A stretch of 64,000 bases of DNA from Gordonia amarae NBRC 15530 (GTDB lineage Bacteria > Actinomycetota > Actinomycetes > Mycobacteriales > Mycobacteriaceae): assembly GCF_000241345.1 (NCBI RefSeq), contig NZ_BAED01000059.1, forward strand, positions 62,001 through 126,000, in the 5' to 3' direction. Every line of letters starts with the position of its first letter. Position 1 is the stretch's first letter. Both the position numbers and the translations under genes were made by a program. Of this stretch, positions 53,879 to 63,581 are shown one piece after another. The notes beneath the pieces were generated by a model, which saw only the letters and a list, made by a program, of their open reading frames with translations, did not search any database and was not told the DNA's origin.

Positions 53879-54220
53879 TCAGTGAGCGGACTGGTAGGCC
53901 TCGATGATGAAGTGCGAGATACGGCCCCGGTCGCTGACCTCATAGCCGTTGTCCTGAGCCCACTCGCGGATCGCCTGGGTCTCTTCCTTGGTCCGGCCGC
54001 CACCGTTGGACGCGGCAGCACGCCGGCCACCACGGACGGGGGAGATGACACGAGAGGCACCGATATAGGTGGCGAGGGTGTTCCGGAACTCCTCGGCGTG
54101 TTCCGCCGAAGTGTCGAACTCATACGTCTTACCGTCGACGCTCCACTCGATCGTTTCGTATTCATCGAGGGCAGCACCATCCAGATCGTCAATGACCTGG
54201 ATCACTTCCTTCTTTGCCAT
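53879..54220 (-). CDS. lsr2: Nucleoid-associated protein Lsr2
   Basis: Lsr2 is the H-NS-like silencer of A/T-rich, often foreign, DNA in actinobacteria. The 113-residue protein has the N-terminal dimerisation domain (MAKKEVIQVIDDLDG, ETIEWSVDGKTYEFD) and the C-terminal DNA-binding domain with the AT-hook-like RGR in DRGRISHFIIEAY. The ATG at 54220 matches the family start exactly. The upstream frame to 54298 is not conserved. The long A/T-rich region upstream may be its own binding site. Confidence 0.96.
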   Translation of the reverse strand: MAKKEVIQVIDDLDGAALDEYETIEWSVDGKTYEFDTSAEHAEEFRNTLATYIGASRVISPVRGGRRAAASNGGGRTKEETQAIREWAQDNGYEVSDRGRISHFIIEAYQSAH

Positions 54221-54539
54221 CCTGCGCTCCGTTCGTGATTGCCAAAGTCGTGACACGCCTATATCGGCCGCACCTGTCGGCCGAAGGGGTGAAACCAAGC
54301 ATACAACAACCGGTGCTGCATCAATGGCCGGCTGGTCCGGTGCTTACGACTATAAGATCCGAATTGTGAGTTCCGGTGCGATTCAACCGATTGTGCGCCG
54401 CCGCATCGTTTCGTTGTGACTCTGAATGAATAGCGGTTAATTCACAGGGAAATATAAGGTTTCTGCCGAGGCGTCGCGGCGTGCGTCACATCGCCGGCCG
54501 AGGTGCCCGAATCCTGGTCGGCCGAAGGTGGTCCGGGAC
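54221..54539. other. 319-base gene-free region upstream of lsr2
   Basis: No convincing gene is present on either strand. It must contain the lsr2 promoter near its left end. The stretch at about 54405-54465 is notably A/T-rich for this genome (ATGAATAGCGGTTAATTC and GGGAAATATAAGG), which would suit Lsr2 self-binding. A direct repeat TCGGCCG occurs at about 54264-54285. Confidence 0.6.
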
Positions 54540-55370
54540 TTAAGGTCCGTCGCTTCCCGGTTCCGGTGCGGGATCGGTCACATCGGTGGTGTCGTCGGTG
54601 CTGTCGCCGCTGTTGATCATCGATTTCGGTGCGGGATCGGTGGCGTCGAGGTACGCGAACTGCGAGCCGGTGATCATGAACCCGCCCTTGGAACGAGATT
54701 CGAGGCAATACAGCCCCGATACGTCCGTCAGGCACGAGATCCGGGACATCGTGATGGTGGTGCCATAGGGCAACACGGTGCTCCGGTAGAGGAGATTGAC
54801 GTCTTTGCCGTCGTCACACAGACCGAGCCGGGCGCCGTCCGAGGTCAAAGTGACCAGATTCTTGGACTTGTCGCACGAGGGCGCGTCACGGTCGGTGCCG
54901 GGTGAGTCCGCGGACGGTTCGTCGGTGAGGGTGCCACCGTTGACCCGGCACACCAGCGTCCGGCTGTCGAGCGAGGTGGAACAGTTGATCGTGCGGTCGG
55001 GCGTCGAGAAATGAAACCCCGAGGCATTGCCCCGGGGACCGGTTCGGGTGGCGGCGCCCTTCTCGTAGTCTGCCGTGTCGGCCCGCGGCGCCAGGGACAT
55101 CACCCGGCCGATGGTGCCCTCACGCAGCCGGTTCGGGGTATCGCGCGACTCGATCGTGGAACTGGTGGTGGTCGAGGTGGACGGCGCGGTGAACGTCGAC
55201 AACTCGTCGGTCGGCGGCAGCACGATCTGGTCGGGTGCCGAATCGTCGAGCAGGGAACACCCGGCGGCCAGCAGTGGCACCAGCACACCGATGCCGGCGC
55301 CGGCGATCCAGCGGCGTGCGCCGGGCCGGTGGTCCCTGAGTCCGTGCCCCCCGAGTCCGTACCATTGCAC
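54540..55370 (-). CDS. Putative secreted lipoprotein, unknown function
   Basis: The 276-residue protein has a basic signal sequence with lipobox LLAAGC near residue 38, a Ser/Thr-rich linker (about residues 55-75) and a globular domain with several cysteines (INCSTS, LVCRVNG, PSCDK, LGLCDDG, ISCLTD, YCLESR) likely to form disulfides. The C-terminus is an Asp/Pro tail. No family is recognised. The GTG at 55370 is only one base from the divergent trhO GTG, so either the true start is downstream or both transcripts are leaderless. Confidence 0.7.
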   Translation of the reverse strand: MQWYGLGGHGLRDHRPGARRWIAGAGIGVLVPLLAAGCSLLDDSAPDQIVLPPTDELSTFTAPSTSTTTSSTIESRDTPNRLREGTIGRVMSLAPRADTADYEKGAATRTGPRGNASGFHFSTPDRTINCSTSLDSRTLVCRVNGGTLTDEPSADSPGTDRDAPSCDKSKNLVTLTSDGARLGLCDDGKDVNLLYRSTVLPYGTTITMSRISCLTDVSGLYCLESRSKGGFMITGSQFAYLDATDPAPKSMINSGDSTDDTTDVTDPAPEPGSDGP

Positions 55371-55371
55371 C

Positions 55372-56259
55372 GTGGCAACCCCTAAGATCGTGCTGTTCTA
55401 CGTGTTCACCCCCCTGCCCGACCCTGAGGCGATCAGGCTCTGGCAGCAGGCGGCGGGCGAGTCGACCGGGGTCACCGGCAGAGTAATCGTGTCGCCGCAC
55501 GGGATCAACGCCACGGTCGGTGGCGATATCTCCGCCGTCAAACAGTACGTGAGGGCCACCAAAAGGTACGCGCCATTCGCCGGTGCGGACATCAAATGGT
55601 CCGAAGGGACAGGTTCGGATTTCCCGCGGCTCAGCGTCAAGACGCGCCCCGAGATCGTCACCTTCGGGGTGCCCGGCGAACTCGAGGTCGACGAGAACGG
55701 GGTCGTCGGCGGCGGTACCCGACTCACGCCCGAGCAACTGCACGAGCTCGTCGCCGACAAGGGCGACGACGTGGTCTTCTTCGACGGCCGCAACGCCATC
55801 GAGGCGCAGGTCGGCCGGTTCAAGAACGCCGTCGTCCCGCCCGCGGACACCACCCGCGACTTCGTGCCGCTGCTCGACAGCGGTGCCTTCGACGACCTCA
55901 AGGACCGCACGGTGGTCACCTACTGCACAGGCGGGGTGCGCTGCGAGGTGCTCACCCGGCTGATGAAGGCCCGCGGTTTCGGCGACGTCTACCAGCTCGA
56001 CGGTGGCATCGCCCGATACGGCGAGACCTTCGGCGACGACGGTCTGTGGGAGGGATCGATGTTCGTCTTCGACGACCGGATGACCGTCGACTTCTCCGAT
56101 CACACCGAGGTGATCGGGCGGTGCTCCGAATGCGGCGCGCCCACCAGCCACATCGAGAACTATCCCGACCGCCTCGGCCGGGAACTGCGCGTCGTGTGCC
56201 CCGAGTGTGTGCCCCCAGAGCGTGCGTCCACAGCCGACGCGGTGCCCGCGTCTTCGTGA
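55372..56259 (+). CDS. trhO: tRNA uridine(34) hydroxylase-type rhodanese protein
   Basis: The 295-residue protein matches the TrhO (YceA) family, which makes 5-hydroxyuridine at the wobble position of tRNAs using oxygen. An N-terminal acylphosphatase-like domain ([27 protein letters not shown]) precedes a rhodanese domain with the active-site [10 protein letters not shown] near residue 180 and the C-terminal zinc-type Cys motif [12 protein letters not shown]...VCPEC. The GTG at 55372 is used. It overlaps the following COG0523 gene by four bases (GTGA). Confidence 0.92.
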   Translation: MATPKIVLFYVFTPLPDPEAIRLWQQAAGESTGVTGRVIVSPHGINATVGGDISAVKQYVRATKRYAPFAGADIKWSEGTGSDFPRLSVKTRPEIVTFGVPGELEVDENGVVGGGTRLTPEQLHELVADKGDDVVFFDGRNAIEAQVGRFKNAVVPPADTTRDFVPLLDSGAFDDLKDRTVVTYCTGGVRCEVLTRLMKARGFGDVYQLDGGIARYGETFGDDGLWEGSMFVFDDRMTVDFSDHTEVIGRCSECGAPTSHIENYPDRLGRELRVVCPECVPPERASTADAVPASS

Positions 56260-57401
56260 GCCGGCGACGGGACCGTCCCGCGATCCCGGTCATCGTCGTC
56301 GCGGGTTTTCTGGGGGCGGGCAAGACGACGCTGCTCAACGCGCTGCTCGGCAACACCGTCGGTGCGCGGCTCGGGGTGATCGTCAACGACTTCGGTGCCA
56401 TCAACGTCGACGCGCTGCTGGTGGCCGGGCAGAGTGCGGGCACGATCAGCTTCGGTAACGGCTGCCTGTGCTGCAGCGTCGACGCCGACGGCCTGGGCGA
56501 CGCGCTCAGCGGGCTCGCCGACCCGGCCGCGGGACTGGACGCGATCGTCGTCGAGGCCAGCGGCATCGCGGAACCGAGGGCGCTGATCAAGATGGTGGTG
56601 GCCGTCGCCGATCCTGCGATCCGCTACGGCGGACTCGTGTACGTCCTCGATGCGGCCGCGGCCACCCTCACGCGGCAACTGCACCCGGAGATCGGCGGGC
56701 ACCTGGCGATCGCCGACCTCGTGGTGATCAACAAGGCGGACCTCGTCGACGGTGACGTGCTGTCCGGCGTGCTCGACATGGCCCGCGAACTCAATCCGAC
56801 GGCACCGGCCGTGGTCACCACGGAGGGCCACATCGACGCCCGAGCCCTGTTCGATCCGGGGTCGCGGCCGCAACCTTCCGACGACCTGCCGCGGCAACTC
56901 ACCCTCGACGAACTGCTGCGCGCAGAAGAATCTGGCGCAGAAGAATCTGACGCAGAAGAATCTGACGCAGAAGAAGAATCTGACGCAGACGAGCACGCGG
57001 CGGGGGAGTGCGGCACCGGGCATGCACGGCATTTACATGATGCGTTCACCTCGGTGTCGGTTCAGGTCGAAGGTGTTCTTGATCCGCGGCGGCTCGCCGA
57101 ACTGCTCGAACGGCCACCCGTCGGGTGCTACCGGATCAAGGGCGTCGTGTGGCTCGCGGGTGCGGGCGAACAGTTCGCGGTGCATGCCGTCGGCGGATTT
57201 GTGCGCACTGAACGCACCGGTGTGCGGCGGATGCCCCGGCCGCCGGTCAGCAGCCTCGTCGTCATCGGCACCGGTGTCGACGAAGTCCAGGTCAGAGCAG
57301 ATCTTGGCGGCCTGGTCGCGGCTCCGGACCTCGACGACGAGTTCGGGATCCTGCGCATCACCCGGCACCTGCCGGTGCCGTCACAGCTCCCTAACGATTG
57401 A
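56256..57401 (+). CDS. COG0523 (CobW/ZNG-like) metal-handling GTPase
   Basis: The 381-residue GTPase has [15 protein letters not shown], the diagnostic GCLCC metal-binding motif (NGCLCCSV), the switch E-(A/T)-SG in [10 protein letters not shown] and NKADLVD. The C-terminal CobW domain follows a linker carrying EES/D acidic repeats and His/Cys residues ([18 protein letters not shown]). Family members deliver zinc, cobalt or iron, and the metal is not predictable here. It is translationally coupled to trhO by a GTGA overlap. Confidence 0.9.
   Translation: MSRRRDRPAIPVIVVAGFLGAGKTTLLNALLGNTVGARLGVIVNDFGAINVDALLVAGQSAGTISFGNGCLCCSVDADGLGDALSGLADPAAGLDAIVVEASGIAEPRALIKMVVAVADPAIRYGGLVYVLDAAAATLTRQLHPEIGGHLAIADLVVINKADLVDGDVLSGVLDMARELNPTAPAVVTTEGHIDARALFDPGSRPQPSDDLPRQLTLDELLRAEESGAEESDAEESDAEEESDADEHAAGECGTGHARHLHDAFTSVSVQVEGVLDPRRLAELLERPPVGCYRIKGVVWLAGAGEQFAVHAVGGFVRTERTGVRRMPRPPVSSLVVIGTGVDEVQVRADLGGLVAAPDLDDEFGILRITRHLPVPSQLPND
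56922..56990. repeat. 15-bp tandem repeats in the COG0523 gene
   Basis: Three 15-bp units starting GCAGAAGAATCTG (56922, 56937, 56952) are followed by an 18-bp variant at 56967 and a partial copy. They encode the acidic AEES(G/D) repeat in the linker. The A-rich units stand out from the GC-rich flanks and could vary in copy number. Confidence 0.9.
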
Positions 57402-57543
57402 CCGTCTCGGCTCCCGCCGAATTCTCATCCTGGCGCTCGTCTGGTTCACTTGTTACAAATGAGACTGCTGTGACCAGAGTTGCGCAATTGAAGGGAGGCG
57501 GCACCGACCCGCGCGCAGATGTGCGCCGTGGTGCCGAAGACAC

Positions 57544-58614
57544 ATGTTCAACACCCGATTCACGCGAACGCGCATGACCATCGCCGCGGTGTCCGTCGCC
57601 GCGGCATCGACGGTGGCAGCGACCACCCTCGTCGCGCCCGACGCCCAGGCCGCCCCACGCGCGGCATCGCTTGCCGGCAAGACGGTGTTCCTCGACCCCG
57701 GCCACCAGGGCAGCGCCGCCGGTCACAACCTGGGCGCCCAGGTGCCCGACGGCCGCGGCGGCAAGAAGGACTGCCAGACCACCGGCGCCACAGCCATCAA
57801 CGGCGTACCCGAACACACCGTCAACTGGCAGATCACCCAGCTCGTCAAGGCGGGGCTGGAGAGCCAGGGCGCCAAGGTCGTGCTCAGCCGTCCCGACGAC
57901 AAGGGCTGGGGAGGCTGCGTCGATCAGCGCGCCGCCGCCGCGAGCCGGTCGGGTGCGTCGGTGGCGGTGAGCCTGCACGCCGACTCCACCTCCGCGGGTG
58001 CGGATAACGGCCACAAGGGCTTCCACATGATCGTGCCCAAGCTGCCGCTCCCCGACAAGACGGTCAACCGGGTCCAGTCCGGAGCCGGCCGTACCGCATC
58101 GTCGGCGATGCGGGACGCCTTCGTCGGCGCGGGTCTGTCGCCGGCCAACTACGCAGGCGTGCAGAACGGGCTGCAGACCCGCTCGGACATCGCGGCGGTC
58201 AACCTCACCAAGGTGCCCGCGGTGTTCATCGAGATGGGCAACCTGTCCAACCCGGCCGAGGCGTCGGCGCTGACCTCCAAGGAAGGGCAGCTCAAGTACG
58301 CGCTGGCCATCACCGACGGCATCACCCGGTACGTCACCAAATCGGGCACCAAGGTCATCCCCACCGCGGCATCGAAGGACACGGCCCCGGTGAGCACCGG
58401 CAACCCGCCGGAGCCGGCCACGCCCGTTGCCGACGACAATGCCTTCGCGGGTCTGCAGACGGTGCTGCCGTTCGTGCAGAAGCTCATGGCGGCGGGGGAT
58501 GCCTCCGAGGTCATGAAGGTTTTCGCCACCGATGGATCAGATGTTTTCTCCGAGGTCCTCAAAGCGATGCTCGAGGTCGTGTACGGTCTCGCGGGAGGCA
58601 AACTGCCGATCTGA
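57544..58614 (+). CDS. N-acetylmuramoyl-L-alanine amidase (Amidase_3)
   Basis: The 356-residue exported enzyme has a signal peptide ending around AQA (residues 1-36) and the zinc amidase domain: VFLDPGHQG (His ligand), NGVPEHTVNWQ (Glu ligand), SLHADS (His ligand) and FIEMGNLSNPAEA with the catalytic Glu. It resembles mycobacterial Rv3717-type amidases, which cleave the peptide stems from muramic acid during cell-wall remodelling. The C-terminal 70 residues form an extra low-complexity segment. Confidence 0.93.
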   Translation: MFNTRFTRTRMTIAAVSVAAASTVAATTLVAPDAQAAPRAASLAGKTVFLDPGHQGSAAGHNLGAQVPDGRGGKKDCQTTGATAINGVPEHTVNWQITQLVKAGLESQGAKVVLSRPDDKGWGGCVDQRAAAASRSGASVAVSLHADSTSAGADNGHKGFHMIVPKLPLPDKTVNRVQSGAGRTASSAMRDAFVGAGLSPANYAGVQNGLQTRSDIAAVNLTKVPAVFIEMGNLSNPAEASALTSKEGQLKYALAITDGITRYVTKSGTKVIPTAASKDTAPVSTGNPPEPATPVADDNAFAGLQTVLPFVQKLMAAGDASEVMKVFATDGSDVFSEVLKAMLEVVYGLAGGKLPI

Positions 58615-58699
58615 CCCGCCCACAATCGGGTTCGCGCGGCCCCTCACAGGGAGGATGGGGTGGCGTGAGCACCGACCGATCGCTGATTAAGGTCGAACT

Positions 58700-59581
58700 A
58701 TGGCTGTGAAGGATCTCGTCGTCATGAAGCCGCCGGTGCCCACGCTCCGCGGTCGCACCGTCCTCATCACCGGTGCCGCCAGCGGCATCGGTCGCTCGAC
58801 GGCCCTCGCCGCTGCCCGTGACGGGGCACGGCTGGTGCTCACCGACCTGCGGACCGCCGACCTCGACACGGTGGTGGCCGAGATCGAAGGCGCGGGCGGC
58901 ACCGTCGCGCTGTCCCGGGCCGGCGATGTGTCCGACTACGAATGGGTGAAGTCGTTCGGCGCAGAGGTCGACGAGCAGGTCGGCACGATGGACGTCGTCA
59001 TGAACGTTGCCGGCATCTCGGCCTGGGGCACCGTCGAGAACCTCGAGCACCGGCACTGGCGTGCCATGGTCGACGTCAACCTCATGGGACCCATCCACAT
59101 CATCGAATGCTTTGTGCCGCAAATGGTCCGGCGTGGCGAGGGTGGACATCTGGTGAACGTGTCGTCGGCGGCGGGGTTGCTCGCGCTGCCCTGGCACGCC
59201 GCCTACAGCGCCAGCAAGTTCGGCATCCGCGGGGTGTCCGAGGTGCTACGCATGGACCTGCGCCAGCACAACATCGGAGTCTCCGTGGTGTGTCCGGGCG
59301 GGGTGGCCACCCCGCTGGTGGGAACCGTCGACATCGTGGGAGTAGACAAGGACGATCCCAAGGTGCGCAAGCAGATCGACAACTTCCACAAGATCGCCGT
59401 CACCCCGGAGAAAGCGGCCGCGGCGATCATCGCCGGTGTCGAGAAGAACAAATTCGTCGTCTACACGTCCTTCGACACCCGCTTCGGATACTGGTGGAAG
59501 CGCAAGTTCGCGCTGCCGTACGAGGTCGTGATGCGGATCGCCAACAACAGGTTCAGCAAGCTGGCCCGCACGAGTGCGTAA
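58700..59581 (+). CDS. Short-chain dehydrogenase/reductase
   Basis: The 293-residue SDR has TGAASGIGRS, NVAGISAWG, the catalytic Ser in VSSAAGLL and YSASK. A C-terminal extension with FGYWWKRKFALPYEVVMRIANN suggests membrane association, as in several mycobacterial SDRs. Substrate is unknown. It overlaps the next gene by eight bases. Confidence 0.92.
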   Translation: MAVKDLVVMKPPVPTLRGRTVLITGAASGIGRSTALAAARDGARLVLTDLRTADLDTVVAEIEGAGGTVALSRAGDVSDYEWVKSFGAEVDEQVGTMDVVMNVAGISAWGTVENLEHRHWRAMVDVNLMGPIHIIECFVPQMVRRGEGGHLVNVSSAAGLLALPWHAAYSASKFGIRGVSEVLRMDLRQHNIGVSVVCPGGVATPLVGTVDIVGVDKDDPKVRKQIDNFHKIAVTPEKAAAAIIAGVEKNKFVVYTSFDTRFGYWWKRKFALPYEVVMRIANNRFSKLARTSA

Positions 59582-60365
59582 ACCGCCCCGACGGCCGCAC
59601 GCGGGTCAGGTGTTCCGCAAGCACCGGCCCGGCGTCGACCCCGACTTCTTCGCGGCTGAGGCAGCGGGGCTGCGGTGGCTCGCCGACGCCGGAGCGCCGG
59701 TCGTCGACGTGCTGTCGGTGGGTACGGACTTCATAGAACTGGCCCACCTGGATTCGGCACGGCCCGGCCGGCAGGCCGCGATCGACTTCGGGCGCGCTCT
59801 CGCGGCGATGCATTCGGCGGGCGCGGACACGTTCGGCGCTCCACCCGCCGGGTACACGGGCAAGCAGTTCATCGGCGAACGTCCCCTCAGCTCCCGCACC
59901 CATCCGACGTGGGGCGCGTTCTACGCCGCCGAGCGCGTCGAACCGTACCTCGGGCCGGCGATCGCCGCCGGCAACCTCAACCACACCGACGCCGACGATG
60001 TGCGCCGCGCCTGCGAACTCATCGCCGCCGGCACCTTCGATGACGCCGCGCCGCCCGCACGTATCCACGGCGACCTCTGGGCGGGAAACGCGCTGTGGAC
60101 ACCCGACGGGGTGACGATGATCGATCCGGCCGCGCACGGTGGCCACCGCGAAACCGACCTGGCGATGCTCGCGCTGTTCGGTGTCCGGCTCTTCGACGAC
60201 ATTCTCGACGGTTACCTGGCCGAGTTCCCGCTGCGGACCGGTTGGCGGGACCGGGTGCCGCTGCACCAGCTGCATCCGCTGGCGGTGCACGCCGCCGGCC
60301 ACGGACCCGGCTACGGCACCGCGCTCGGCCGTGCTGCGCGGGCCACGGTCGCGATGGCAGCATAA
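59574..60365 (+). CDS. Fructosamine-kinase-family protein
   Basis: The 263-residue protein is an aminoglycoside-phosphotransferase-fold kinase of the fructosamine/ketosamine kinase family. The catalytic loop HGDLWAGNALWTPDG carries the base Asp and Mg-binding Asn, and the DFG-like MIDPAAHGGHRETDLAML follows. Such enzymes phosphorylate sugar adducts on lysine so they can be removed. The GTG start overlaps the SDR stop. Confidence 0.88.
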   Translation: MRKPPRRPHAGQVFRKHRPGVDPDFFAAEAAGLRWLADAGAPVVDVLSVGTDFIELAHLDSARPGRQAAIDFGRALAAMHSAGADTFGAPPAGYTGKQFIGERPLSSRTHPTWGAFYAAERVEPYLGPAIAAGNLNHTDADDVRRACELIAAGTFDDAAPPARIHGDLWAGNALWTPDGVTMIDPAAHGGHRETDLAMLALFGVRLFDDILDGYLAEFPLRTGWRDRVPLHQLHPLAVHAAGHGPGYGTALGRAARATVAMAA

Positions 60366-60370
60366 GCGGT

Positions 60371-60928
60371 GTGACCACACTCGATCCCGGTGTCCTGCTC
60401 GTGTCCGCGACCCGATCGGAGGCCCGCTACGTTCCCGACGGCGCGCGCCTGCTGATCACCGGCATCGGCAAGGTCGCCGCGGCCGTGGCACTCACCCGCG
60501 AGCTGGCGGCCGGGGCACCGGCGCATCGCATCGTCAATATCGGCACCGCGGGCGCGCTGCACGATCATCACGCCGGGCTGTTCGTGCCGTCGAAGGTGAT
60601 CGAACACGACATCAGCAGCGACGCCCTGCAGGCCATGGGCTATCCGGTGGTGGACACCTGGGATGTGGCCGGTGGCGACGGCACCGTGCTCGCCACCGGC
60701 GACACCTTCGTCGCCGACCCGGTGCACCGCGAGACGCTGGCCGCCCGCGCCGACCTCGTCGACATGGAAGGATGCGCGATCGCGCACGTGGCGGCCGCGT
60801 TCGAGATCCCGGTGACGCTGGTGAAGGTCGTCAGCGACAGCGCCGACGAGAAGGCCCTGGACTGGCCGCAACTGGTCGACAAGGCCGCCCGGGAACTGGG
60901 GGACTGGGTGCGCGGCGAACTCGCGTGA
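60371..60928 (+). CDS. Nucleosidase of the purine-nucleoside-phosphorylase fold
   Basis: The 185-residue protein has the family's LLITGIGKVAAAVALTREL, IVNIGTAGALHD, VDMEGCAIAHVAAAF and VKVVSDSADE. The ME pair and the Asp of SDSAD match the substrate-binding Glu and catalytic Asp of MTA/SAH nucleosidases. It is shorter than typical MTA/SAH nucleosidases (about 230 residues), so the substrate may differ. The GTG lies five bases after the fructosamine-kinase stop. Confidence 0.85.
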   Translation: MTTLDPGVLLVSATRSEARYVPDGARLLITGIGKVAAAVALTRELAAGAPAHRIVNIGTAGALHDHHAGLFVPSKVIEHDISSDALQAMGYPVVDTWDVAGGDGTVLATGDTFVADPVHRETLAARADLVDMEGCAIAHVAAAFEIPVTLVKVVSDSADEKALDWPQLVDKAARELGDWVRGELA

Positions 60929-60943
60929 CTGTACCGGCCCCGA

Positions 60944-61795
60944 TCAGGGCCGATCTTTAGGCGTCTCAAATGCCTCGGTGCGCTCGTCGGCCGGCGATCC
61001 GGGGATGAACGACTTGGCCGCCGCCCGCGAGACCTGGCCGGCCGTGGCGCGGCGCTGACCACCTGCGGCCGGGGTGCGCGCGGGGGAGGAGCGTGTCTTG
61101 GCAGAGCCGGAGCGGGCGGGTGACTCGGTACGGGCGGAACGGGTCGGTGCGGCGTCGCCGCCGGGGCGTGGGCGGGACCGCCGGCTGCGGCCACGGCCGG
61201 ACATGACAATGGTCTGTTCACCGGACGCGGCTTCCTGGACATCGGACTTGGTCGACCGCTTGTCGGTGGCCTTCCGGGCCGACCGGGTGTGTTCCCGGGT
61301 GTCCGACGAGCTTCGCTTGGACGCCTTCGTGCGGGGAGTCGAGGACTCCGCCGGCGACTGCTTCTTTGTGACGTACCAGCGGGCCACCACCAGCGCCAGC
61401 GTCACCAGGAAGGTGATCGCCAGCCACGGGAACACATCCGCGATCGGCAGCAGCACCTGCAGGATCAGACTCTTGAGGCTTGCCGACGCGCGGTCGGCGT
61501 TGACCGTGTACAGGGTGATGATGCCCACACCGAATGCCACCAGTGGTGGCTGGGCGGCAGCGGTGAACAGCGCCCGCCGCCGGACCAGCAGAGCCGCGGC
61601 GACGCACCCGACGAGGAAGCAGAACTTGAACGTCGCGCCGAGTTCGTCGGTGCTGCGGGCGTCGATACCCGCGCCGACCGCGGTGATCACGACTGCGACC
61701 AGGACCGCGCCCCACCAGGGAACGCCGCGCACGGTGGGCAGCACCGACTGTTGGTCGGCCGGCACCGCCGATGCGGTTCGTTGCGCAGAAAACAC
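60944..61795 (-). CDS. DUF6542-like membrane protein with basic C-terminal tail
   Basis: The 283-residue protein has four helices (about residues 25-45, 55-72, 82-105, 118-145) and a long disordered Arg/Lys/Ser/Ala tail (about 150-283). The membrane part looks like the DUF6542 family, which in mycobacteria lies near xseA, ychF and ispH. Function is unknown. It follows rmuC on the same strand with a 59-base gap. Confidence 0.78.
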   Translation of the reverse strand: MFSAQRTASAVPADQQSVLPTVRGVPWWGAVLVAVVITAVGAGIDARSTDELGATFKFCFLVGCVAAALLVRRRALFTAAAQPPLVAFGVGIITLYTVNADRASASLKSLILQVLLPIADVFPWLAITFLVTLALVVARWYVTKKQSPAESSTPRTKASKRSSSDTREHTRSARKATDKRSTKSDVQEAASGEQTIVMSGRGRSRRSRPRPGGDAAPTRSARTESPARSGSAKTRSSPARTPAAGGQRRATAGQVSRAAAKSFIPGSPADERTEAFETPKDRP

Positions 61796-61854
61796 ATCTA
61801 GACGGTACCGGTAATGCGGCCCGATCCGCCGGACCGCAACCGAGGTGTTTCCGG

Positions 61855-63069
61855 TCAGTGTTGCTGGGCGCGACTTCCGGGAATCATGGGACGGACGGTG
61901 TCGTCGTCTGTGACGCGGTCGCGGGCGGCCTGCCGAGGCACCGCGTCCACCTCCGCCGGTACGGTGGGTTCGGCCAGGTCACCGAGGGCTTCGAGGTCGG
62001 CGAGTTTGCGCGCGGTGACCGCGACCCGCGTGTCGATCACCCCGACCGCCGAGTTGTACGACTCGACCGCACGCCGCAGCCCCACCCCGACACGGTCGAT
62101 GTGGGTAAGGACACTGTCGATGCGTTGATGCAGCTCGACGCCGAGCCGGTGAATGGATGCCGCGTCCTGGGCCATCGCGTCGGTCCGCCACGACAGGGCG
62201 ACAGTGCGCAGCAGCGTCATCAGGGTGGCCGGGGTGGCCGGCACCACATTGAGCCCGAAGGCGTACTCGATCAGGTCCGGGTCGGCGCGGGCGGCGGCGT
62301 CGAGCACCGGGTCGCTGGGCAGGAACAGCACGACGAGGTCGGGTGTGTTGTCAAACGACGACCAGTACGCCTTGGACGAGAGCTGCTTGATGTGACCACG
62401 CAGGGCGCGGGCGTGCGCCGTGAGCGCGTCGGCGATCGCATCGGGGTCGGTCTCGGCGGTGGCCTCCAGGTAGGCGTGCAGGGGCACCTTCGAGTCGATG
62501 ACGATGTCGCGGCCCTGCGGCAGATGCACCACCATGTCCGGGCGGATACCCGACGGATCGTCGCCGCGGCTGCCCGACCGCGACACCTGTGTGGAGAAGT
62601 CACAGTGCCTGCTCATGCCGGACAGTTCGACGATCCGCTCGAGCTGTACCTCACCCCAGCGTCCCCGGACGTGCGGGGTGTGCAACGCGTTGGCCAGGGC
62701 CTGGGTCTGGTCCTGCAGCCGGTGCGAGGTCTGGTGCATGCCCCGGACCTGCTCGGACAACCCCGCGTAGGCGTTGATGCGCCCGTGCTCGACGCGGCGC
62801 AGCTCCTCGCCGAGCTGGTTGAGGGTATTGCGCAGCGGGTCGACCAGATGCCCGACCGCCGATCCGATGGCCGCCGACTGCCTGCGGGCGGCGTCCTCGG
62901 AGGCGGCGGCCAACGCGCCCGCCGCCATCTCGTGCGAGGAGCGCAGGGTGGCGGCCTCGGCGCGGGCGGCGGCCAGCTCCGAGCCGCCCCGGGCGGCATG
63001 GACGGCCCAGCCCAGCGCGAAGCCCATGAGCAGTGCGACCACGGCGAGCAGAACTGCGGCGAGACTCAT
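61855..63069 (-). CDS. rmuC: DNA recombination protein RmuC
   Basis: The 404-residue protein has an N-terminal membrane anchor (MSLAAVLLAVVALLMGFALGWAV), a coiled coil (about residues 30-120) and the RmuC nuclease-like domain with VRGRWGEVQLERIVELSGM, MVVHLPQGRDIVIDSKVPLHAYLEA, and FLPSDPVLDAA. RmuC limits inversions between short repeats and is a PD-(D/E)XK-type predicted nuclease. The ATG at 63069 begins at the anchor. ATGs at 63078 and 63117 would give longer N-termini. Confidence 0.93.
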   Translation of the reverse strand: MSLAAVLLAVVALLMGFALGWAVHAARGGSELAAARAEAATLRSSHEMAAGALAAASEDAARRQSAAIGSAVGHLVDPLRNTLNQLGEELRRVEHGRINAYAGLSEQVRGMHQTSHRLQDQTQALANALHTPHVRGRWGEVQLERIVELSGMSRHCDFSTQVSRSGSRGDDPSGIRPDMVVHLPQGRDIVIDSKVPLHAYLEATAETDPDAIADALTAHARALRGHIKQLSSKAYWSSFDNTPDLVVLFLPSDPVLDAAARADPDLIEYAFGLNVVPATPATLMTLLRTVALSWRTDAMAQDAASIHRLGVELHQRIDSVLTHIDRVGVGLRRAVESYNSAVGVIDTRVAVTARKLADLEALGDLAEPTVPAEVDAVPRQAARDRVTDDDTVRPMIPGSRAQQH

Positions 63070-63160
63070 GGGACACATGATGCACGTCGGGTACGACAAA
63101 GCCTGTTGACGTTGCAACTACGTTGGTGATGTACGACACACTTGGTGTATTAATAAGGGC

Positions 63161-63427
63161 ATGAGCACACCGTTTCGCCTGGGGGGCACCGATCCGGGAG
63201 CCGGAGACGTACCGCTGTCGGAGTACCCCGAATGGGCACTCCGCGTTCTGACCGGCCTCTACGGCGCGGACGCCGTCGACGCCGAGACGCGTCGCCAAGA
63301 ACGGCGGACGATGGTGCCTGCGCGGACCGACGACGTGTCCGCGTCGGCCACCTGTCTCGAACTCGAGGCCATCACCCAGCTCGCACGCGCCGTCGAAGGA
63401 TGGTTCGGCCGCCGCCGTCGGCAGTAG
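63161..63427 (+). CDS. Small protein of unknown function
   Basis: The 88-residue frame begins ATG and is predicted helical in its second half (ATCLELEAITQLARAVEGWFGRRRRQ). No family is recognised. It is supported by actinobacterial third-position GC bias and a compact position between rmuC and the permease, but there is no clear ribosome site. Confidence is moderate. Confidence 0.55.
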   Translation: MSTPFRLGGTDPGAGDVPLSEYPEWALRVLTGLYGADAVDAETRRQERRTMVPARTDDVSASATCLELEAITQLARAVEGWFGRRRRQ

Positions 63428-63581
63428 TCAGGTGCCGGGCCTCGATCGGTGGGCCCTCGTGTCCTCGATCTCCCCCACTCCGCCGGTTGAGGTGCGAGGA
63501 GCGTTGGCCACAAGCCTCGAAACCTCGTGAGACGACAGTGTCATCGCGTCCGATTTCGCCGGAATGTGTGAGGATGCGAGG

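Noticed and set aside
54069-54419. Plus-strand open frame antisense to lsr2 and its upstream region
   Set aside because: It is mostly antisense to lsr2, and the remaining part is non-conserved with poor coding character.
55596-56255. 220-residue N-terminal extension of the COG0523 GTPase
   Set aside because: It is an out-of-frame reading of trhO. The GTPase family starts right at the GTG coupled to the trhO stop.
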